The notes under the pieces were generated by a model. It did not search any database, was not told the origin of the DNA, and worked only from the letters and a program-made list of their open reading frames with translations. DNA of 64,000 bases from AP-15 sp963701815 (GTDB lineage Bacteria; Pseudomonadota; Alphaproteobacteria; ATCC43930; CGMCC-115725): positions 186,001-250,000 of the forward strand of contig CAVPBN010000046.1 of the NCBI GenBank assembly GCA_963701815.1. The letters are read 5' to 3'. The position numbers were made by a program, and so were the translations under genes. Of the stretch, positions 19,280-28,130 are shown piece by piece; positions within the stretch are counted from its first letter, which is position 1; each line of letters opens with the position of its first letter.

Positions 19280-19897
19280 TCAGTTTTCGAGCTTCATACC
19301 CTTCTGCACGCCGGCCCGCGAACCAACCCGCTCGCCCCAGGCCCGCAGACGGTTCAGACCGGCATTGTCCGGAAGCGCCTTGCGGCCGGCATAGATCGGG
19401 TAGACCGCCAGATCGGCGGCGGTGATTTCATCGCCGGCCAGATATTGCGTCTCGGCAAGCTGCGCGTCGGCAAAGCGCCAGAGATTGACGAAGCGGTCCT
19501 CGTAGAACTTGATCGCAGAGTCCGGCACCTTTTCCGGCATGCGCGCGCCGAGGAAGAAGATGGTCTGGTTGACGGACGCGTAATCCGCCGCGCCCTCGGC
19601 CATCCACTGGAACACGCGGACCCGCGCGACCGGGTCCGCCGGCAGGAATTTCCCGGTCTTCTCGCACAGATACATCAGGATCGCCCAGGACTGGGTCACG
19701 GTCAGGGGCTTTCCCCCCGGCCCTTCGGGATCGATCAGCGTCGGGATGCGCGCAGTCGGGTTGATCTTCAAGTAGTCGGCGGCCTTTTGGTCGCCTTGAC
19801 CCAGATTGAGCACATGGATCTTGCACGGAACGCCGCATTCGTTGACCGCGATCGCGGCCCGCTGCCCATTGCCGGTGCCGGCGGTGTAAAGCTCCAT
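19280..19897 (-). CDS. glutathione S-transferase family protein
   Basis: 205 residues with the two-domain GST layout: an N-terminal thioredoxin-like half (MELYTAGTGNGQRAAIAVNE, with the cis-Pro segment ARIPTLIDPEG and TQSWAILMYL) and an all-helical C-terminal half (QYLAGDEITAADLAVYPIY). The family resembles nu/beta-type GSTs such as YghU/YfcG. Located between an SDR gene and the divergent acyl-CoA dehydrogenase. Probably reduces or conjugates electrophiles; substrate unknown. Confidence 0.88.
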   Translation of the reverse strand: MELYTAGTGNGQRAAIAVNECGVPCKIHVLNLGQGDQKAADYLKINPTARIPTLIDPEGPGGKPLTVTQSWAILMYLCEKTGKFLPADPVARVRVFQWMAEGAADYASVNQTIFFLGARMPEKVPDSAIKFYEDRFVNLWRFADAQLAETQYLAGDEITAADLAVYPIYAGRKALPDNAGLNRLRAWGERVGSRAGVQKGMKLEN

Positions 19898-20149
19898 TTC
19901 TCGCCCTCCTTCATCGACCCGAGTTGATCACAGCGCCCTGGTGCGACGCGCCTCGGCGCCGACACCGGCTGCTCAGCAACCGATGGCGGACCTTAGCCGC
20001 CGCCGGCAGTCGACACAAAGCGGTAGTTTCGACCTGAGCCCGCCGGGCGCCAAGGGCGGAGGTCTACGGCAGGCTGCCGCCGCGCTTGAAGTCGGGTCTT
20101 GGAGAGTGGCTTATTCACGCAAAATGCGGTCAGCGCGGTGAGCCCCTCG

Positions 20150-21391
20150 ATGCACCTCCAGCCTTCCGCCCGGCAGCGCGAGTTGATCGCCCTTGCCCGC
20201 CGTCTGGCCCGCGAATGCTTTGCCCCGCGCGCCGACCGCCACGACCGCGACGCGTCCTTTCCTTTCGACGATTATGCCGATCTCCGCGCCGAGGGACTCC
20301 TCGGCCTGTGCGTGCCCGAACGCTGCGGCGGGCTCGGGGCTGACTACGAGACTTACTGCCTGGTGGCGGAGCAGCTTGCGCAGGGCAATGCCGCCACGGC
20401 GCTCACCTTCAACATGCACTGCCTCACCATGCTGATGATGGGCCCGATCGCCGACAACATGGCGATGCCTCCCGCGGTGCGCGAACGCCACGAGAAGCTC
20501 CGGGCCGCCAAGTTTCGCGAGGTCGTGGAGGGAGGCGTTTTCTACGGACAGCCCCACAGCGAGCCGGTGGAACAGGGCGAGACCGACGCCGGGCTCGGTG
20601 TGGGCGGCCGGCGCTTCGGCACCACCGCGCGAAAGGTGGATGGCGGCTATGTGGTCAACGGGCGGAAGTTTTTCGTCTCTCTGGCCGGCTGCGCCCGGTA
20701 TTACGCCACCCCTGCCATCCGGCTCGGCGACGGGCCCTGGATCGAGCGCACCCTCTATCTCCAGATTGCCGGGGATACGCCGGGCGTGGCGTTCGCCGGC
20801 GACTGGGACCCGATGGGGATGCGCGCCACGGTCAGTCGGGACATGTTGCTCCAGAACGTGTTCGTTCCCGACGACGCGGAGGTGCTGCCGCCGGGCCTGT
20901 TCGGGGCCATGTACAACGCCTTCCCCCACCTCTTCCTGAGCTTCTCCGCGATCTTCCTCGGGCTCATGCAGGCGGCCTACGATGACGCCCTCGCCTACCT
21001 GACCGGCCGCCTGCCGGACGCGCCGATACCGCATACCGAGATCGCGGCGAAGGGCCATGCGATAGCCGAGATGCTCTTTTCCATCGAGGCCGCCCGCGCG
21101 CTCTACTACCGAGCCATCTCAGAGGCCCAGGTCGATGCCCCGCTGGAGGCGGTCCAGCGCGCCCGGGCGGCGCACGTCACCGTGCAACGCACGGTGGTGG
21201 CGGTTACCCAGGAGGCGATCCGTGTCTGCGGTGGGCGGGCCTTCCTCAAGCGCTATCCGCTGGAGCGCCACGCACGAGACGCGCGGGCCGCTGCACTGAT
21301 GCGCCCGTGGACCCAGGAGCTCGCGATGCAGCAGGCCTGGGAGGCCGCGCTCGGCTCGGACGGGCAGCAGGGCGCTGCCGCAGGGGCGTGA
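20150..21391 (+). CDS. acyl-CoA dehydrogenase family protein
   Basis: FAD-dependent acyl-CoA dehydrogenase fold, 413 residues. Visible: the helical N-terminal domain (RRLARECFAPRADRHDRDASF), the FAD/substrate-contact segment around GGVFYGQPHSEP, the beta domain (GGYVVNGRKFFVSLAGCA, GDWDPMGMRATVSRD), and C-terminal VCGGRAFLKRYPLERHARDARAAALM. The catalytic Glu of medium-chain enzymes is not obvious, so it may be a desulfurisation/monooxygenase-like (DszC-type) or other divergent member. ATG 20150 is used; an in-frame GTG at 20138 is possible. Divergent from the GST at 19.9 kb, sharing a 250-bp intergenic region. Confidence 0.85.
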   Translation: MHLQPSARQRELIALARRLARECFAPRADRHDRDASFPFDDYADLRAEGLLGLCVPERCGGLGADYETYCLVAEQLAQGNAATALTFNMHCLTMLMMGPIADNMAMPPAVRERHEKLRAAKFREVVEGGVFYGQPHSEPVEQGETDAGLGVGGRRFGTTARKVDGGYVVNGRKFFVSLAGCARYYATPAIRLGDGPWIERTLYLQIAGDTPGVAFAGDWDPMGMRATVSRDMLLQNVFVPDDAEVLPPGLFGAMYNAFPHLFLSFSAIFLGLMQAAYDDALAYLTGRLPDAPIPHTEIAAKGHAIAEMLFSIEAARALYYRAISEAQVDAPLEAVQRARAAHVTVQRTVVAVTQEAIRVCGGRAFLKRYPLERHARDARAAALMRPWTQELAMQQAWEAALGSDGQQGAAAGA

Positions 21392-21517
21392 GCATACACA
21401 TATGGCGCGGTCGACCGGTGTCTCCGGTGTCAACTCCGCAAGTCAATCGAGCACGCCGAGCCGAACGGAACCAATACGCCAGCCTCAAGCGCTGTAGAGG
21501 CGGTCACGAATGTTCAT

Positions 21518-21661
21518 TTACATATCGCCGCCGTCGCCACCGCCATGCGGCTGCTCGTTGTCATGTTGCGGATAAGGTGGGTAAGGCGTCGGAGCACACC
21601 CGACCATCGCCAGCAGCATAAGAAACACGGCGAGCGCCTGATATCGGACCAGCGTTCCCAT
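21518..21661 (-). CDS. small putative lipoprotein (47 aa)
   Basis: Starts MGTLVRYQALAVFLMLLAMV and continues GCAPTPYPPYPQHDNE. Positive N-terminus, hydrophobic core and a lipobox ending in Gly-Cys at about residues 21-22 make it a good candidate for a diacylglyceryl-modified lipoprotein, leaving a mature peptide of about 26 residues rich in Pro, Gly, Asp and His. Start ATG at 21659-21661. No homologue is recognised. Between the acyl-CoA dehydrogenase and a transposase relic, so it could be accessory DNA. Confidence 0.5.
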   Translation of the reverse strand: MGTLVRYQALAVFLMLLAMVGCAPTPYPPYPQHDNEQPHGGGDGGDM

Positions 21662-21673
21662 ATCGTCGGGATT

Positions 21674-21760
21674 ATGACGCTGGACCTTGCCGATGACGAG
21701 AAGCTTGCGCTGGCTGCCCTTCTCTGCCGCGTGATCGACGAAGACCGCTACCCACCGAAG
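21674..21760 (+). pseudogene. fragment of small conserved protein N-terminus
   Basis: From the ATG at 21674 the frame reads MTLDLADDEKLALAALLCRV followed by IDEDRYPPKI. This resembles the amino end of a short, widespread alphaproteobacterial hypothetical protein (DDEK-ALVALLR-ID-DRFP..., usually followed by LKAILAKLEPP). Here the similarity ends after about 30 residues and runs into the transposase relic. A matching C-terminal half occurs in the integrative element at 34261-34446. Reported as a relic; no function known. Confidence 0.35.
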
Positions 21761-21794
21761 ATTTCGGCCGTTACCGCCGCCCGAGCTCCTGCTG

Positions 21795-22039
21795 CGCTTG
21801 TCCGCTCGGACCCCAATGCAGGCCCGGCTCAACCGCATGCCAGACAGGATGGGCGCGCGACGACAGACCGTGGAACACCCGTTCGAGACCCTCGAGGCCT
21901 GGATGGGCGCGACCCACTTCCCGACCCGGCCCTGGACAAGGTCCGAAATGGGACGAGCCTCCACGCCCTGGCCTATTATCTTGAGCGAATGATCAGGGTC
22001 TTCGGTGTCGGACCAGTGATGGCGGAGATCAGGACCTGA
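21795..22039 (+). pseudogene. transposase C-terminal relic (IS1182-like)
   Basis: Two frames together spell the end of an IS1182-type DDE transposase: ARRQTVEHPFETLEAWMGAT in one frame (about 21850-21925), then LDKVRNGTSLHALAYYLERM and IRVFGVGPVMAEIRT in the next, ending TGA at 22039. The HPF-LK-WMGATHFL-T pattern is characteristic of that transposase end. The N-terminal catalytic part is absent and no terminal inverted repeats are seen, so this is a dead fragment. It marks past insertion activity in the accessory region. Confidence 0.7.
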
Positions 22040-22128
22040 TCGCCCCGCGCAAGCCGCAGACCGAGTATCCCACGGCCTCGGCCGAAGCTTGCTGCTCGAT
22101 CTCCTCCCGCGAACCGCCGGAGTCGGAG

Positions 22129-22767
22129 CTAACCCGATGGCGGCCCCGGTTGCGCCGAGAGCGCGTCGTCGATCTCCTTCGCCCGCAACGCGGCCGGCCG
22201 CGCGCCGAGCCGCTGACAATACCGTTCGAAAGCCGGCCGCTTCTCGATCACGCCGAACTGCATGCCGAAACCGATGCCGGAGCCGAGATAGACATCGGCT
22301 GCCGTAAAACTGTCGCCGACCACATATTCGGCGCGCGACACCGCCGCTTCGAGCGCATCGACGACCGCCTCGAAGCGTCCGTAACCGGCCATCCTTTCCC
22401 GCTCGGCCGGCACGACAAAGCCCATGGCCCTGTTGGTCCATGCGGCTTCGAGCGGGCCGGCGCCGAAGAAGAGCCAGCGATAATAGGGGCCGCGCCGACG
22501 ATCACCCGGCGGCGGGGCCAGGCGAGCCTCCGGAAACGCATCGGCGAGATAAGCACAGATCGCCGCTGCTTCGGTCACCACGGTGTCGCCGTGTCGTATC
22601 GCCGGCACCTTCCCCATCGGATTGACGGCGAGGTAAGCCGGCGCCTTCATCGTGGTGCCGTATTCGAGCAGCTCCGTGCGATAGGGCTGGCCGATTTCCT
22701 CCAGCATCCAGCGCACGATCCGGCCGCGCGACATCGGATGCGTGTAAAAGACGAGTTCGTCCGCCAT
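22129..22767 (-). CDS. glutathione S-transferase
   Basis: 212-residue soluble GST. N-terminal thioredoxin-like half has YTHPMSRGRIVRWMLEEIGQP, NPMGKVPAIRHGDTVVTEAA (cis-Pro and the GSH-gamma-glutamyl-binding Thr-Glu) and AICAYLADAFPEARL; the C-terminal helical half has VVGDSFTAADVYLGSGIGFG. Serine rather than tyrosine or cysteine is expected near the active site (PMSRGR). Isolated from the other GST genes by the transposase relic. Detoxification role inferred from the family. Confidence 0.88.
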   Translation of the reverse strand: MADELVFYTHPMSRGRIVRWMLEEIGQPYRTELLEYGTTMKAPAYLAVNPMGKVPAIRHGDTVVTEAAAICAYLADAFPEARLAPPPGDRRRGPYYRWLFFGAGPLEAAWTNRAMGFVVPAERERMAGYGRFEAVVDALEAAVSRAEYVVGDSFTAADVYLGSGIGFGMQFGVIEKRPAFERYCQRLGARPAALRAKEIDDALSAQPGPPSG

Positions 22768-22908
22768 TTGCGATTTCCCCGCTCGTCGGTTCCAACGACA
22801 CCATTTTTACCCCGCTTGCGGCTCCCGGCGAAGCGTCCGCGGCGGCGGCGCTTGCCCCCTTCCGGTCATTGGGCCGAGGCTCCCTTGGATTTGGCGATTT
22901 AGGGGGAT

Positions 22909-23397
22909 TTAGGGGGATGGGGCGATGCCGTCGGCAGCCCGCTCGATCGCGGCGATGTCGATGCGCTTCATTTGCATCATCGCGTCGAAAGCCCGCCTTG
23001 CCCGAGCGCGATCGGCATCGCCGATCAGCCTGATGAGCTGGCGGGGAACGATCTGCCACGACACGCCGAAGCGGTCTTTTACCCAACCGCATTGCTCAGC
23101 CTCGGGAATCGCGGAAAGCGCGTCGGCGAAGCGATCGGCCTCGGCCTGGGTCTCCACCGGTATCTGGAACGAGATCGCTTCATTGAACCGGAATTGCGGT
23201 CCGCCATTCAGGCCGCTGAACGGTTGACCCATCAGTGTGAACTCGACCAGCAGTATGTCGCCTGCCTTGCCGGACGGGTACTCACTCGGTGCGCGATGGA
23301 CCGCGTCAACATGGCTGTTGGGGAACACGGAGGCGTAGAACTTGGCGGCCTCTTCGGCGTTGCCGTCGAACCAGAGGCACGGGGTTATGCCAGACAT
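22909..23397 (-). CDS. VOC family protein (PhnB/3-demethylubiquinone-like)
   Basis: 162 residues of the PhnB-like branch of the vicinal-oxygen-chelate superfamily: ITPCLWFDGNAEEAAKFYAS, FTLMGQPFSGLNGGPQFRFN, AISFQIPVETQAEADRF and CGWVKDRFGVSWQIVP are all family hallmarks. Often annotated as 3-demethylubiquinone-9 3-methyltransferase domain, but there is no methyltransferase fold; function is not established. Divergent from the CoA-transferase gene with about 175 bp between them. Confidence 0.85.
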   Translation of the reverse strand: MSGITPCLWFDGNAEEAAKFYASVFPNSHVDAVHRAPSEYPSGKAGDILLVEFTLMGQPFSGLNGGPQFRFNEAISFQIPVETQAEADRFADALSAIPEAEQCGWVKDRFGVSWQIVPRQLIRLIGDADRARARRAFDAMMQMKRIDIAAIERAADGIAPSP

Positions 23398-23572
23398 GGG
23401 ATTCTCCTCTCAAGAGCGGCAGCGGCAAAGTCCTCCGGATGTTCCGCCAGCGCCTTGTTCGGCCGAACACGCCCGCAAAAGTTTGATCGCCCATCCGCAG
23501 GTCGATGGTACCCTCGATCTGCCTTTATATCGCTCGATAGTCCGAGCCTTCACGAGCTTCGGGAGACTGCAT

Positions 23573-24781
23573 ATGAGTCGCGCCCTCGACGGTATTCGCG
23601 TCATCGATTTCACCCACGATCAGGCCGGCCCCTCCTGCACGCAGATGCTCGCCTGGCTCGGCGCCGACGTGATCAAAATCGAACGACCGCCTCATGGCGA
23701 CCGTGCTCGGCGGCTGTGGAACGCCGACAACCCCAATGTCGACAGCTACTTCTTCCTATTGCTCAACAGCGGCAAGCGCAGCACCGTCCTCGATCTGAAG
23801 ACCGAGGAAGGCAAGGAGATCGCGCGGCGCTTGGTCAAGGAGGCCGATGTCGTCGCCGAGAACCTCGGCCCCGGCGTCATGGAACGACTGGGACTTGGCT
23901 ACGAGGCGGTCAAGGAGCTCAACCCACGGGCGGTTTATGCCTCGGTCAAGGGCTTCGGCTCCTACGGGCCCTACAGCGAGTTCAAATGCTTCGAGCCGGT
24001 GGCACAGGCGACCTCGGGGGCAATGAGCGTGACGGGGGAGGCGGACGGCCCACCCCTGGTCAACGGCGCCAATATCGGCGATAGCGGCACCGGGATGCAC
24101 CTCGCGATCGCGATCCTGGCGGCGCTGGTACAGCGGGGGCGGACCGACAAGGGTCAGCTCGTAGAGGTGGCGATGCAGGAAGCGGTGCTGAACCTGACCC
24201 GCGTCAAGTTCACCGGCACCCTCGCTACCGGCAAGCCGCTCGGCCGCACCGGCAATAAATCGGCGACCGGCGGCTACTCCGACCTGATCCGCTGCGCCGG
24301 CGAAGGCTCGAACGATGGCGTCTACCTGATCATACCGCCCGACAACGCCGCAATGTTTGCGGCGGTCACCGAGGTCATCGGACGCCCGGATCTCTTGGCC
24401 GACGACCGCTTTAACAAACCGCCCTCGCGGGCACGCAATGCGGCGGCCCTGACCGAAATCATCGAAGGCTGGACCCGGCAGCGGGCAAAGCACGAAGTCA
24501 TGCAGGCCTTCGCGGGAAAAGGCATTCCCTGCGGCGCCGTGCTCGACACCGCCGAGGTGCTCGCGGACCCGCATTTGCGCGAACGCGGCACCGTATTCGA
24601 CCTCGAGCACCCGACGCGCGGCAAATATTCGATGATCGGCTGCCCGGTGCGCCTGTCCGACTCGCCGTTCGAGACGAGCGCGGCCCCGCTGTTGGGGGAG
24701 CACACCGAGGACGTGTTGACCTCGATCGCCGGCTACACTGCCGGGGAGGTTCGGCAGTTGCGCAACAACGGGATCATCTAG
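23573..24781 (+). CDS. class III CoA-transferase (CaiB/Frc family)
   Basis: 402 residues of the formyl-CoA:oxalate / carnitine CoA-transferase family. N-terminal GIRVIDFTHDQAGPSCTQML and WLGADVIKIERP, then NSGKRSTVLDLKTEEG, ENLGPGVMERLGLGY, KGFGSYGPYSEFKCFEPVAQ and the catalytic aspartate at about Asp170 (NIGDSGTGMH), where the acyl-enzyme anhydride forms in the family. ATG 23573 has GGGAG upstream. Followed 11 bp later by a dihydropyrimidinase-like gene, so the two are probably one operon; this suggests CoA activation of a ring-cleavage product, but the acyl donor and acceptor are unknown. Confidence 0.92.
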   Translation: MSRALDGIRVIDFTHDQAGPSCTQMLAWLGADVIKIERPPHGDRARRLWNADNPNVDSYFFLLLNSGKRSTVLDLKTEEGKEIARRLVKEADVVAENLGPGVMERLGLGYEAVKELNPRAVYASVKGFGSYGPYSEFKCFEPVAQATSGAMSVTGEADGPPLVNGANIGDSGTGMHLAIAILAALVQRGRTDKGQLVEVAMQEAVLNLTRVKFTGTLATGKPLGRTGNKSATGGYSDLIRCAGEGSNDGVYLIIPPDNAAMFAAVTEVIGRPDLLADDRFNKPPSRARNAAALTEIIEGWTRQRAKHEVMQAFAGKGIPCGAVLDTAEVLADPHLRERGTVFDLEHPTRGKYSMIGCPVRLSDSPFETSAAPLLGEHTEDVLTSIAGYTAGEVRQLRNNGII

Positions 24782-24792
24782 CGGGGGTGTCA

Positions 24793-26217
24793 ATGTTCGA
24801 TCTGATCGTTTCCGGCGGCATCGCCGTGATGCCCACAGGCGCCATTGCCGCCGATATCGGGGTCTCCGGTGAAAAAATCGTCGCGATCGGCGCGCTGGGC
24901 AGCCTTGGGGAAGCTGCGCGGGTCGTCGACGCGACCGGGCAGATCGTCATCCCCGGCGGGGTCGATCCGCACATCCATTGCCTGTCGCCGATCCCGTTTC
25001 CTGGACGCAACGAGGACATGCTGAGCGCGCCACCCGATCAAGTGAGCCGCGCCGCGCTTCACGGCGGCACGACAACGATGCTCGACTTTGTCGATTGCCC
25101 GCCGGAAGTCGGGCTGCAGCAATCGATCGAGGCGCGCCGACGCGAGTGGGCGAACGCCTGTTACTGCGATTACGGATTGCATCTGCTGGTGCGCGGCAAG
25201 CCGCCGGTCGAGCTCCTCGGCGCGCTCCCCGAGGCGATCCAGGCGGGCTATGCCTCGGTCAAAATGTTCACCACCAATATCCGCCCGAACCGCCAAGGCC
25301 GCATGGTGCAGTTCGGCGATATTTGGGAGGTGCTGAAGGTCGTCGCCAAGGAGGGCGGCATCGCCGCGATCCACGCCGAGGACAACGACCTCGTTATGCA
25401 CATGTACGAAAAGCTGATCCGCGAGGACCGCACCGGCTTCGAAAACATGGCCGAGGTGCACACTACTTTGTCGGAAGACCTGTCGTTCAACCGGGTGATC
25501 CGGCTGGCTGAGAATGTCGAGGGGGCGGCGCTCTACATGGTCCATGTGTCGGCGGCTGCCGGTGTCGCCGCGATCGCCGGGTCGCGCGCCCGCGGCTTCC
25601 CGATCTACGGCGAGACGCTGCACCAATACCTGCTCTACACCGCGGAGGACTACAAGCGCCCGGGCGGGCAAATGTTCCACACCTATCCCTCGCTCAAATT
25701 CGCCAAGGATCAGGCGGCGCTGTGGGAGGGAACCAACCACGGCGCGATCCAGACGATCGCGACCGACGAAGTGTGCTGCCCGCTCAAGGTGAAATTGCAG
25801 GGCCTCCGCATCGACGACACGACCGGCGGCAATTCCGGGGTCGAGCCGCGCATGTCGCTGATGTACACGCACATGGTGTCGAAGCGGGGCTACAGCCTTG
25901 CCGATTACGTCGCGCTGACCTCGTCGAACGCGGCCAAGATCATGGGCCTCTACCCGCGCAAGGGGGTCCTCGCAGTCGGCTCCGACGCCGACATCGTCCT
26001 GCTCGATCCGCGCGCCCCGCGGGTCATCCGCAAGGAGGATTTGCACGAGACCGATTACACCCCGTGGGAGGGCCACGAGGTGACGGCTTGGCCCAGCATG
26101 ACGATCCTGCGCGGCAAGATCGCCGTGGAGGGCGGTCAACTCCTTTCGTCTATGAGCGACGGCCAGTTCCTGCCGCGCAAAATCGGCGACGACGTCCGCA
26201 CCCGCCCCGTGGTCTGA
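24793..26217 (+). CDS. dihydropyrimidinase/hydantoinase-type cyclic amidohydrolase
   Basis: 474 residues of the D-hydantoinase/dihydropyrimidinase branch of the amidohydrolase superfamily, which opens cyclic ureides and imides. Metal-site residues are visible: His60 and His62 (GGVDPHIHCLSP), the lysine expected to be carboxylated, Lys157 (SVKMFTTN), histidines in IHAEDND and VHVSAAAG, and Asp325 (TIATDEVCC). C-terminal NAAKIMGLYPRKGVLAVGSD and ADIVLLDP are typical. ATG 24793 sits just after GGGGGTG; GTG 24787 is an alternative. Directly downstream of the CoA-transferase. Substrate not determinable; a nitrogen heterocycle fits the neighbourhood. Confidence 0.92.
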   Translation: MFDLIVSGGIAVMPTGAIAADIGVSGEKIVAIGALGSLGEAARVVDATGQIVIPGGVDPHIHCLSPIPFPGRNEDMLSAPPDQVSRAALHGGTTTMLDFVDCPPEVGLQQSIEARRREWANACYCDYGLHLLVRGKPPVELLGALPEAIQAGYASVKMFTTNIRPNRQGRMVQFGDIWEVLKVVAKEGGIAAIHAEDNDLVMHMYEKLIREDRTGFENMAEVHTTLSEDLSFNRVIRLAENVEGAALYMVHVSAAAGVAAIAGSRARGFPIYGETLHQYLLYTAEDYKRPGGQMFHTYPSLKFAKDQAALWEGTNHGAIQTIATDEVCCPLKVKLQGLRIDDTTGGNSGVEPRMSLMYTHMVSKRGYSLADYVALTSSNAAKIMGLYPRKGVLAVGSDADIVLLDPRAPRVIRKEDLHETDYTPWEGHEVTAWPSMTILRGKIAVEGGQLLSSMSDGQFLPRKIGDDVRTRPVV

Positions 26218-26283
26218 GAGGGAAACGCCGGCTCGCCCGTCACGGCCGGTCGAATCACCGCAAATGGCCGGCTCGCCCCGAGG

Positions 26284-27756
26284 TCATGCCGGCATTTGCT
26301 TAGCCTCGAGCTCTTGCAGCATGCCGTGAATCCGCGCGACATGCGGGTCCTTGTCGTAGAGCGCGTAGAGCGCGCCGGCGAGGCGGACCGGGTCGCCCGA
26401 GTAATAGCGCTCGTATAATTGCTGCCGGCCGGAGAAGGACGACACCGCGGCGTCGAAAGCGAGGCGGAACAGCTTGACCCGGGTCGGCGCATCGGCGTTG
26501 GCGGCCTGCGCGTATTTCTCGACATCGGCCGCGGCAGGGCCTCTGAGCTCGGCATAGGACGGCACCGCGACCAGCCCGCCGGCGCCCATCAGCTGGATGA
26601 TTTCGCAGGCGCGGACGAACATCTTCGGAAACATCATCCGCACCGTCCACAGCGGCATCTCGGCCGGGGTCATCAGCCCGGAGGCTGGGCTGATCGCGGC
26701 GTCGGCCTCGCTGGCGCGGATGCAGGAGCGGACGAACTCGGCGTGCTGTATCAGCTCGGCCAGCATACCCTGGACGTGCAGATGCGCGTCGATATTGGTC
26801 GAGCGTGCGATCGCAAAGCCCAGCGCCATCATGAACTCGGCCTTTGCCAGGTTCTTGGTCGAGGTCTGGTGCATCACCTGCGACATCGCCTGGGTGCGCT
26901 GGAAGAGACCGTTGCACATCTCAGGGTCGCGGTGGATGAAGATGCGCTCCCACGGCACCGGCACATTGTCGAAGACGGCGAGCCCGTCGCCCTCGTCGAG
27001 GCGCGACGACAGCGGGAAGTCCATCGGCGAGGCGGCGTTCTGATGCACAACCGAAGGCCGGCAGATAAAGCGCAGCCCCGGGGTGGCGACCGGGATCGAG
27101 AACCCGAACGCGTAGGGCGCCGCCTCGCCACCGGTAGCAAGGAAGGTCGACGGCATTACCAGGATGTCGTCGGCATAGGCGCACAGGGTCGAGACCATGC
27201 GGGCGCCCGAGACCACGATGCCGGCATCGGTCTCCTTGACGATCTTGGCGGCGAGGTCCTTCTCCTGGCGCTCGACGGGGCGCGAGCGGTCGACCTGCGG
27301 GTTGAGGAGCGTGTGCGTCATGCACAGATCCCGCTCGCGGGCGAAGACGTGATAGGCGCGTATGTTGTCGGCAAATCGCGGGTCGCGGCGGCCGAACTCC
27401 GGAGCCGCGGCGGCCAGCCCGGTCAGCATGATGTTGAGGAAATCGGGGCTGCGGCCAAACATGCCGCAGGTCGCATCCATCCAGGTTTTGACCATGCCGC
27501 GGCGATGGATCAGATCGTCGACCGAACGCGGCTCGATAAAGGAGAGGCCGACCCGCTCGCCGCTCGACGGCGAGCGGAAGGTCATCCTCTCGACGAAGTC
27601 CGGGGCGTGCTGCATGTCATAGAGCTCGGCGACGCTGCGCGCCGCCGCGGCGAGCCGCCGGTCCTTCGTGACATCGGCGACGCGCTCGCCATCGATAAAG
27701 ATCTGCCGGTCGTCTCGCAGCGCTTCGAGGAACTGCTTGCCGGTACGCGCGGCCAT
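26284..27756 (-). CDS. 4-hydroxyphenylacetate 3-hydroxylase family flavin monooxygenase (HpaB-like)
   Basis: 490 residues, the normal length for the large oxygenase of two-component FADH2-dependent monooxygenases. Matches include KQFLEALRDDRQIFIDGERV, AYHVFARERDLCMTHTLLNP, GIVVSGARMVSTLCAYADDI, FDNVPVPWERIFIHRD and MGAGGLVAVPSYAELRGP. Members hydroxylate phenols or N-heterocycles, or act on aromatic acids. No HpaC-type flavin reductase is adjacent, so reduced flavin must come from elsewhere. Convergent with the dihydropyrimidinase gene. A GAAAGGA ribosome site precedes the start. Confidence 0.92.
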   Translation of the reverse strand: MAARTGKQFLEALRDDRQIFIDGERVADVTKDRRLAAAARSVAELYDMQHAPDFVERMTFRSPSSGERVGLSFIEPRSVDDLIHRRGMVKTWMDATCGMFGRSPDFLNIMLTGLAAAAPEFGRRDPRFADNIRAYHVFARERDLCMTHTLLNPQVDRSRPVERQEKDLAAKIVKETDAGIVVSGARMVSTLCAYADDILVMPSTFLATGGEAAPYAFGFSIPVATPGLRFICRPSVVHQNAASPMDFPLSSRLDEGDGLAVFDNVPVPWERIFIHRDPEMCNGLFQRTQAMSQVMHQTSTKNLAKAEFMMALGFAIARSTNIDAHLHVQGMLAELIQHAEFVRSCIRASEADAAISPASGLMTPAEMPLWTVRMMFPKMFVRACEIIQLMGAGGLVAVPSYAELRGPAAADVEKYAQAANADAPTRVKLFRLAFDAAVSSFSGRQQLYERYYSGDPVRLAGALYALYDKDPHVARIHGMLQELEAKQMPA

Positions 27757-28130
27757 TCTAAAATCCTTTCGCGATATCCCTGTGTCCCGGCAACCCGGTC
27801 TTTATTCGAGCGACAACGGTCCCGAGACGGGGCGGTGCTCGGCACGACGCCGGGCACAGACACTATAATCGGCCGGGATACCAATCCCGTCGCTCCGGCG
27901 GTTAACGGTCCGATCGCGCTCTCTTGAGACTGATCGGCTGGCGTCCGGCAGGTGCGAAAAGGGATATGGGCCGTCGTCGCCGTTGACGGAAACGATTGTC
28001 GGCAATGGGTCGTCTTGAGCCGCCCCGGCGAGATCGGCCCGCGACCGCTGTAACGGCGATAGGCCCCATTCGGGATCACCGCGGCGAACCGCGGGCCGGG
28101 TGGATTTCGGCTGCTCCCGATTTGCCCGGC
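27757..28130. other. intergenic region, no gene recognised
   Basis: 374 bp between the hydroxylase start and the methyltransferase end. Only short frames without codon pattern or similarity are seen. It should contain the hydroxylase promoter on the reverse strand. A TATAAT occurs near 27864 on the + strand without a convincing -35 partner; no RNA gene or repeat is visible. Confidence 0.4.

Noticed and set aside
22885..22925. Short GATTTAGGGG tandem words before the VOC gene end
   Set aside because: Two copies of a 10-bp word only; no sign of regulatory or mobile function.
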